From Apostichopus japonicus (taxonomy: Eukaryota; Echinodermata; Holothuroidea; Aspidochirotida; Stichopodidae): a stretch of DNA of 64,000 bases. The notes beneath the pieces are model-generated. The model was not told the DNA's origin, did not search any database, and saw only the letters and a program-made list of their open reading frames with translations. Below are positions 61,156 to 64,000 of this stretch, in pieces. The position numbers and the translations under genes are program-made. Numbering within the stretch: position 1 is the first letter of the stretch; every line of letters begins with the position of its first letter. The stretch lies in NCBI RefSeq assembly GCF_037975245.1, contig NC_092580.1, forward strand, positions 13,548,501 to 13,612,500. Reading direction: 5' to 3'.

Positions 61156-64000
61156 GGTTATGGGCCCAGGCGTGATCCAGGAAGTCGATGGCAGAGACTT
61201 TGCTTCAACGGGGACGAACATGAATACGAATTATGGGAAACGAAATTTCTCGGACATCTACGTATGATGAAACTGAAAGATACCATACTAGGTCTAGACG
61301 TACCGCCCGAAGGTGAGGCTGGCAGGGGACAGCCTAACGTTAATGATGTCGTAGGTAAGAACGAAGAATGCTATGCTGAACTGATACAGTTTTTAGATGA
61401 TAAAAGCCTGTCGTTGGTAATGAGAGATGCTGCCGATGATGGAAGGAAAGCCCTAAAGATACTGAGAGAACATTACTCGAACCAGGGAAAGCCTCGTATC
61501 ATTACGCTGTACACTGAGCTAACCTCTCTCAAGAAAGGACCAAACGAGAGCATTACTGATTACATAATTAGGGCAGAAAAAGCCATCACAGCCCTACGTA
61601 ATGCAAAAGAGACCCTAAGTGATGGGTTATTGATAGCAATGATTTTAAAAGGATTGCCAGACTCTTTCAAACCCTTTGCTATTCACATCACACAGAGCAA
61701 CGATGAGATTACTTTTACCAAATTCAAAAGCAAATTGAGAAGTTTTGAGGAGACTGAGAAATTCCGAGTCGAGTCGCATGACAAATCTGACAACGTCATG
61801 AAGGCAGGAAGTACAGGTACAGTACCCACTGGAAGTAGAAGAATTAAAGGGAGACTTACATGTTATCAGTGTGGAAATGAGGGACATATTGCTAGATTGT
61901 GCCCGTATAAGCTTCAAACAAGTAACAAGTCTCAAACCAAATTGCCAAGATGGTGTAATTACCATAACAGTTCCACACACAGTGATGAAACTTGCAGAAG
62001 ACATAATCGCAAGGACAAGGCAAAGCAAACAGCGGAACAGACCGAAACTAGAGAAGAAGATCACACATTCTCATTCAAGGCTGGCAACAATACAAGCAAC
62101 ATACGTCAAAGAGGAGGGCCAGGAACCTTAATGGTAGACTGTGGAGCTACATCACATATAATCACAGATCTATCAAAATTTGTTTCTTTTGACAATACAT
62201 TCCATCCAGAAAACCACTACATGGAGCTAGCTGATGGGACAAGAGAAAATAATGTAGCGCTAAAACGTGGAAACGCCCAAGTTACCTTGCTAAGTACAGA
62301 AGGCAAGAATGTAGAATCTATGCTGGAAGCGGCACTGTATATCCCTTCCTACCCACAGGACATGTTTTCTGTTAAAGCTGCCACCAACAATGGAGCCACA
62401 GTGACCTTCAAGCAAGGATGCAACATACTTACCCACAAAGATGGTACTACGTTCAACATTAAAGAACAAGGAAGATTGTACTACCTGAACGTTGTGGACG
62501 AAGAAATAGTAGGTGACAGAGTTAACGCTGTATATGATGTTCATACATGGCATGAAATCTTAGGACACTGTAATTTTGAAGATATTCTTAAATTACAAGA
62601 TGTAGTCAAAGGTATGAAAATTAAAGGTGAAGTTGATAAGTCAACATTTAATTGTGACACATGCACTCAAGGAAAATTTGTAAACAGTAGGAGTAGAAAA
62701 CTAGATGCTAAGGCCACCACACCCCTAGAGTTGGTTCACACAGACCTAGCAGGACCTATTAACCCTGTAGCTAAGGATGGGTTCAAATATGCAGCAACAT
62801 TCACCGATGATTATTCAGGAGCCATATTTGTTTATTTCATTAGAAACAAGGGTGACACTGCATTAGTATTGGAAAAGTTTTTGGCAGATTGTGCACCTTA
62901 TGGCAAAGTAAAGTGTATCAGGTCTGACAATGGTTCAGAATTCACAGGAAATGCTTTTGAGTCAGTACTAAGGAAAATGGGCATAAGGCATGAAACCTCT
63001 TCACCGTACTCTCCCCACCAAAATGGTACCGCTGAAAGGCAGTGGAGAACTCTTTTTGAAATGGGGAGGTGTCTATTGATAGACAAGGGTTTGCCCAAGT
63101 TCTTGTGGACATACGCAGTCCAAACAGCTGCCCATATTAGAAACAGATGTTTCAACAACCGCATTAAGCAAACCCCTTATCACATGTTAACAGGGAACCA
63201 ACCTGATCTATCCAAAATGGGGATATTTGGATCAGAGTGTTATGCGTATAAGCACGACCCAAAGAAACTAGATTCTAGGTGTGAGAAAGGAATTTTTGTT
63301 GGGTATGACAAGAATAGTCCTGCATACCTAGTGTATCATGCAAACAGTGGAAAGGTGTCTAAAAACAGGCTGGTCAAGTTCTGTAAGAAAAGAGGTATTG
63401 AGAAACAAACCCAAACTGATGTATTGGATGATGAAGTTGAGTTGTTTCCTCAACAATACACATGTGGGGAGTCTAGTGGTGATGTTCATGTTCCTGAAAA
63501 CAATAATAGAAGTAAGACAAATGTGTCTCAAAGAGAAATAACAAGAGAAAGTTTAAAGGAAAGTGGTTCAGAGGAAAACCACAGTGAAAGAATTAAGGGT
63601 GATGTAAGTCAAGGACGTTACTACCCCAAGAGGGAGAGAAAATCTCCCAAATACTTAGATGAGTATGTATCACATGTTGAAGATGGAGATTCTATTATGA
63701 CTGGTATTGATTACTGTTATAAAGTATGTGGAATTCCCCAAACGTACAAGGAAGCAGTAAATTCACCTTATATATCCACATGGAAAAATGCCATGGAAGA
63801 AGAGCTAAATTCATTAAGGGAGAATGATACATTTGAGATAACAACTTTACCTGAAGGTAAACATCCAGTAGGGGGAAAATGGGTGTATGCAATTAAAGAG
63901 GATTTTGAAGGTACAAGGAGATTTAAGGCAAGATATGTCGCCAAGGGTTACAATCAAGTGAAGGGGATAGATTACAAAGAAACATTTGCCCCGACAGCTA
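61141..64000 (+). CDS. Ty1/copia Gag-Pol polyprotein, 5' part (open frame, truncated by window end)
   Basis: One uninterrupted frame of 953 codons runs from the ATG at 61141 to the window edge. The order is: Gag core (residues about 20-200); CCHC knuckle at 241-254 (C-x2-C-x4-H-x4-C); a second WC..H....H....C motif; aspartic protease site DCGATSHI from residue 333; GAG-pre-integrase segment (WHEILGH, later CDTC); and integrase with D535, D596 and E632 (D-D-35-E spacing; SDNGSEF and HQNGTAERQ). It ends in the start of reverse transcriptase (KARYVAKGYNQ). Protease-integrase-RT order identifies Ty1/copia; the short LTR and half-tRNA primer suggest a marine-invertebrate copia lineage such as GalEa (inference). 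No stop or frameshift is visible, so this is a young copy. In-frame stops occur just upstream of the ATG. The protease reads DCG where DSG or DTG is usual. Confidence 0.95.
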   Translation, partial: MADPTGYGPRRDPGSRWQRLCFNGDEHEYELWETKFLGHLRMMKLKDTILGLDVPPEGEAGRGQPNVNDVVGKNEECYAELIQFLDDKSLSLVMRDAADDGRKALKILREHYSNQGKPRIITLYTELTSLKKGPNESITDYIIRAEKAITALRNAKETLSDGLLIAMILKGLPDSFKPFAIHITQSNDEITFTKFKSKLRSFEETEKFRVESHDKSDNVMKAGSTGTVPTGSRRIKGRLTCYQCGNEGHIARLCPYKLQTSNKSQTKLPRWCNYHNSSTHSDETCRRHNRKDKAKQTAEQTETREEDHTFSFKAGNNTSNIRQRGGPGTLMVDCGATSHIITDLSKFVSFDNTFHPENHYMELADGTRENNVALKRGNAQVTLLSTEGKNVESMLEAALYIPSYPQDMFSVKAATNNGATVTFKQGCNILTHKDGTTFNIKEQGRLYYLNVVDEEIVGDRVNAVYDVHTWHEILGHCNFEDILKLQDVVKGMKIKGEVDKSTFNCDTCTQGKFVNSRSRKLDAKATTPLELVHTDLAGPINPVAKDGFKYAATFTDDYSGAIFVYFIRNKGDTALVLEKFLADCAPYGKVKCIRSDNGSEFTGNAFESVLRKMGIRHETSSPYSPHQNGTAERQWRTLFEMGRCLLIDKGLPKFLWTYAVQTAAHIRNRCFNNRIKQTPYHMLTGNQPDLSKMGIFGSECYAYKHDPKKLDSRCEKGIFVGYDKNSPAYLVYHANSGKVSKNRLVKFCKKRGIEKQTQTDVLDDEVELFPQQYTCGESSGDVHVPENNNRSKTNVSQREITRESLKESGSEENHSERIKGDVSQGRYYPKRERKSPKYLDEYVSHVEDGDSIMTGIDYCYKVCGIPQTYKEAVNSPYISTWKNAMEEELNSLRENDTFEITTLPEGKHPVGGKWVYAIKEDFEGTRRFKARYVAKGYNQVKGIDYKETFAPTA
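61156..61169 (+). other. Primer binding site for the initiator tRNA(Met) 5' half
   Basis: GGTTATGGGCCCAG is complementary to the anticodon stem-loop of animal initiator tRNA(Met). It is the same internal half-tRNA site that Drosophila copia uses directly after its LTR. Here it directly follows the CAACA end of the putative LTR. Confidence 0.75.

Noticed and set aside
61871-62131. Plus-strand and minus-strand frames inside the copia element
   Set aside because: They are shadows of the polyprotein frame, which carries all recognisable motifs.
1-64000. tRNA, rRNA or snRNA genes
   Set aside because: I saw no A-box/B-box pair with cloverleaf potential and no rRNA or snRNA core. The only tRNA-related match is the primer site at 61156, which is complementary to a tRNA. 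A tRNAscan-SE and Infernal run would settle this.

Overview
The window is eukaryotic nuclear DNA from an animal. It is AT-rich, with spliced genes, long introns, many (AT)n tracts and several non-autonomous DNA transposons. A CPED1 gene, an SLC34 phosphate cotransporter, a PRD-class homeobox gene and a Ty1/copia element resembling those of marine invertebrates together suggest an invertebrate deuterostome, most likely an echinoderm. That identification is inference.

Layout. Positions 422-950 (+) hold the last two coding exons of an unrecognised gene that ends in a transmembrane helix. Positions 1832-23523 (-) hold a complete 19-exon CPED1 gene. I rebuilt it exon by exon from splice sites; every exon phase agrees, and the result is 1,059 residues against about 1,026 for the human protein. 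Its introns carry two hAT-type elements with 8-bp target duplications, three copies of a TTAA-flanked MITE, a perfect 122-bp palindrome and several minisatellites. Positions 23.5-32.1 kb have no recognisable gene but hold a roughly 1.5-kb satellite interrupted by a Harbinger-like MITE. Positions 32147-37049 (-) hold a three-exon PRD-class homeobox gene (955 residues) with a very long disordered tail. Positions 43071-51363 (-) hold a six-coding-exon SLC34 Na+/phosphate cotransporter (698 residues). Positions 51.4-61 kb are repeat-rich: a TA-rich tandem repeat, a 1.4-kb hAT-like element and a 421-bp foldback element. Positions 60992-64000 (+) hold the 5' part of a Ty1/copia retrotransposon with an intact open frame running off the window.

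The genes do not form a pathway. CPED1 is a predicted secretory-pathway membrane protein with a PC-esterase domain. SLC34 is a plasma-membrane transporter. The homeobox protein is a nuclear DNA-binding protein. The most unusual signals are the copia element, where gag appears to start inside the LTR so that the half-tRNA(iMet) primer site lies inside gag codons; the degenerate tubulin-tyrosine-ligase-like region in CPED1; the unusual homeobox gene; and a set of transposons with clear target duplications.
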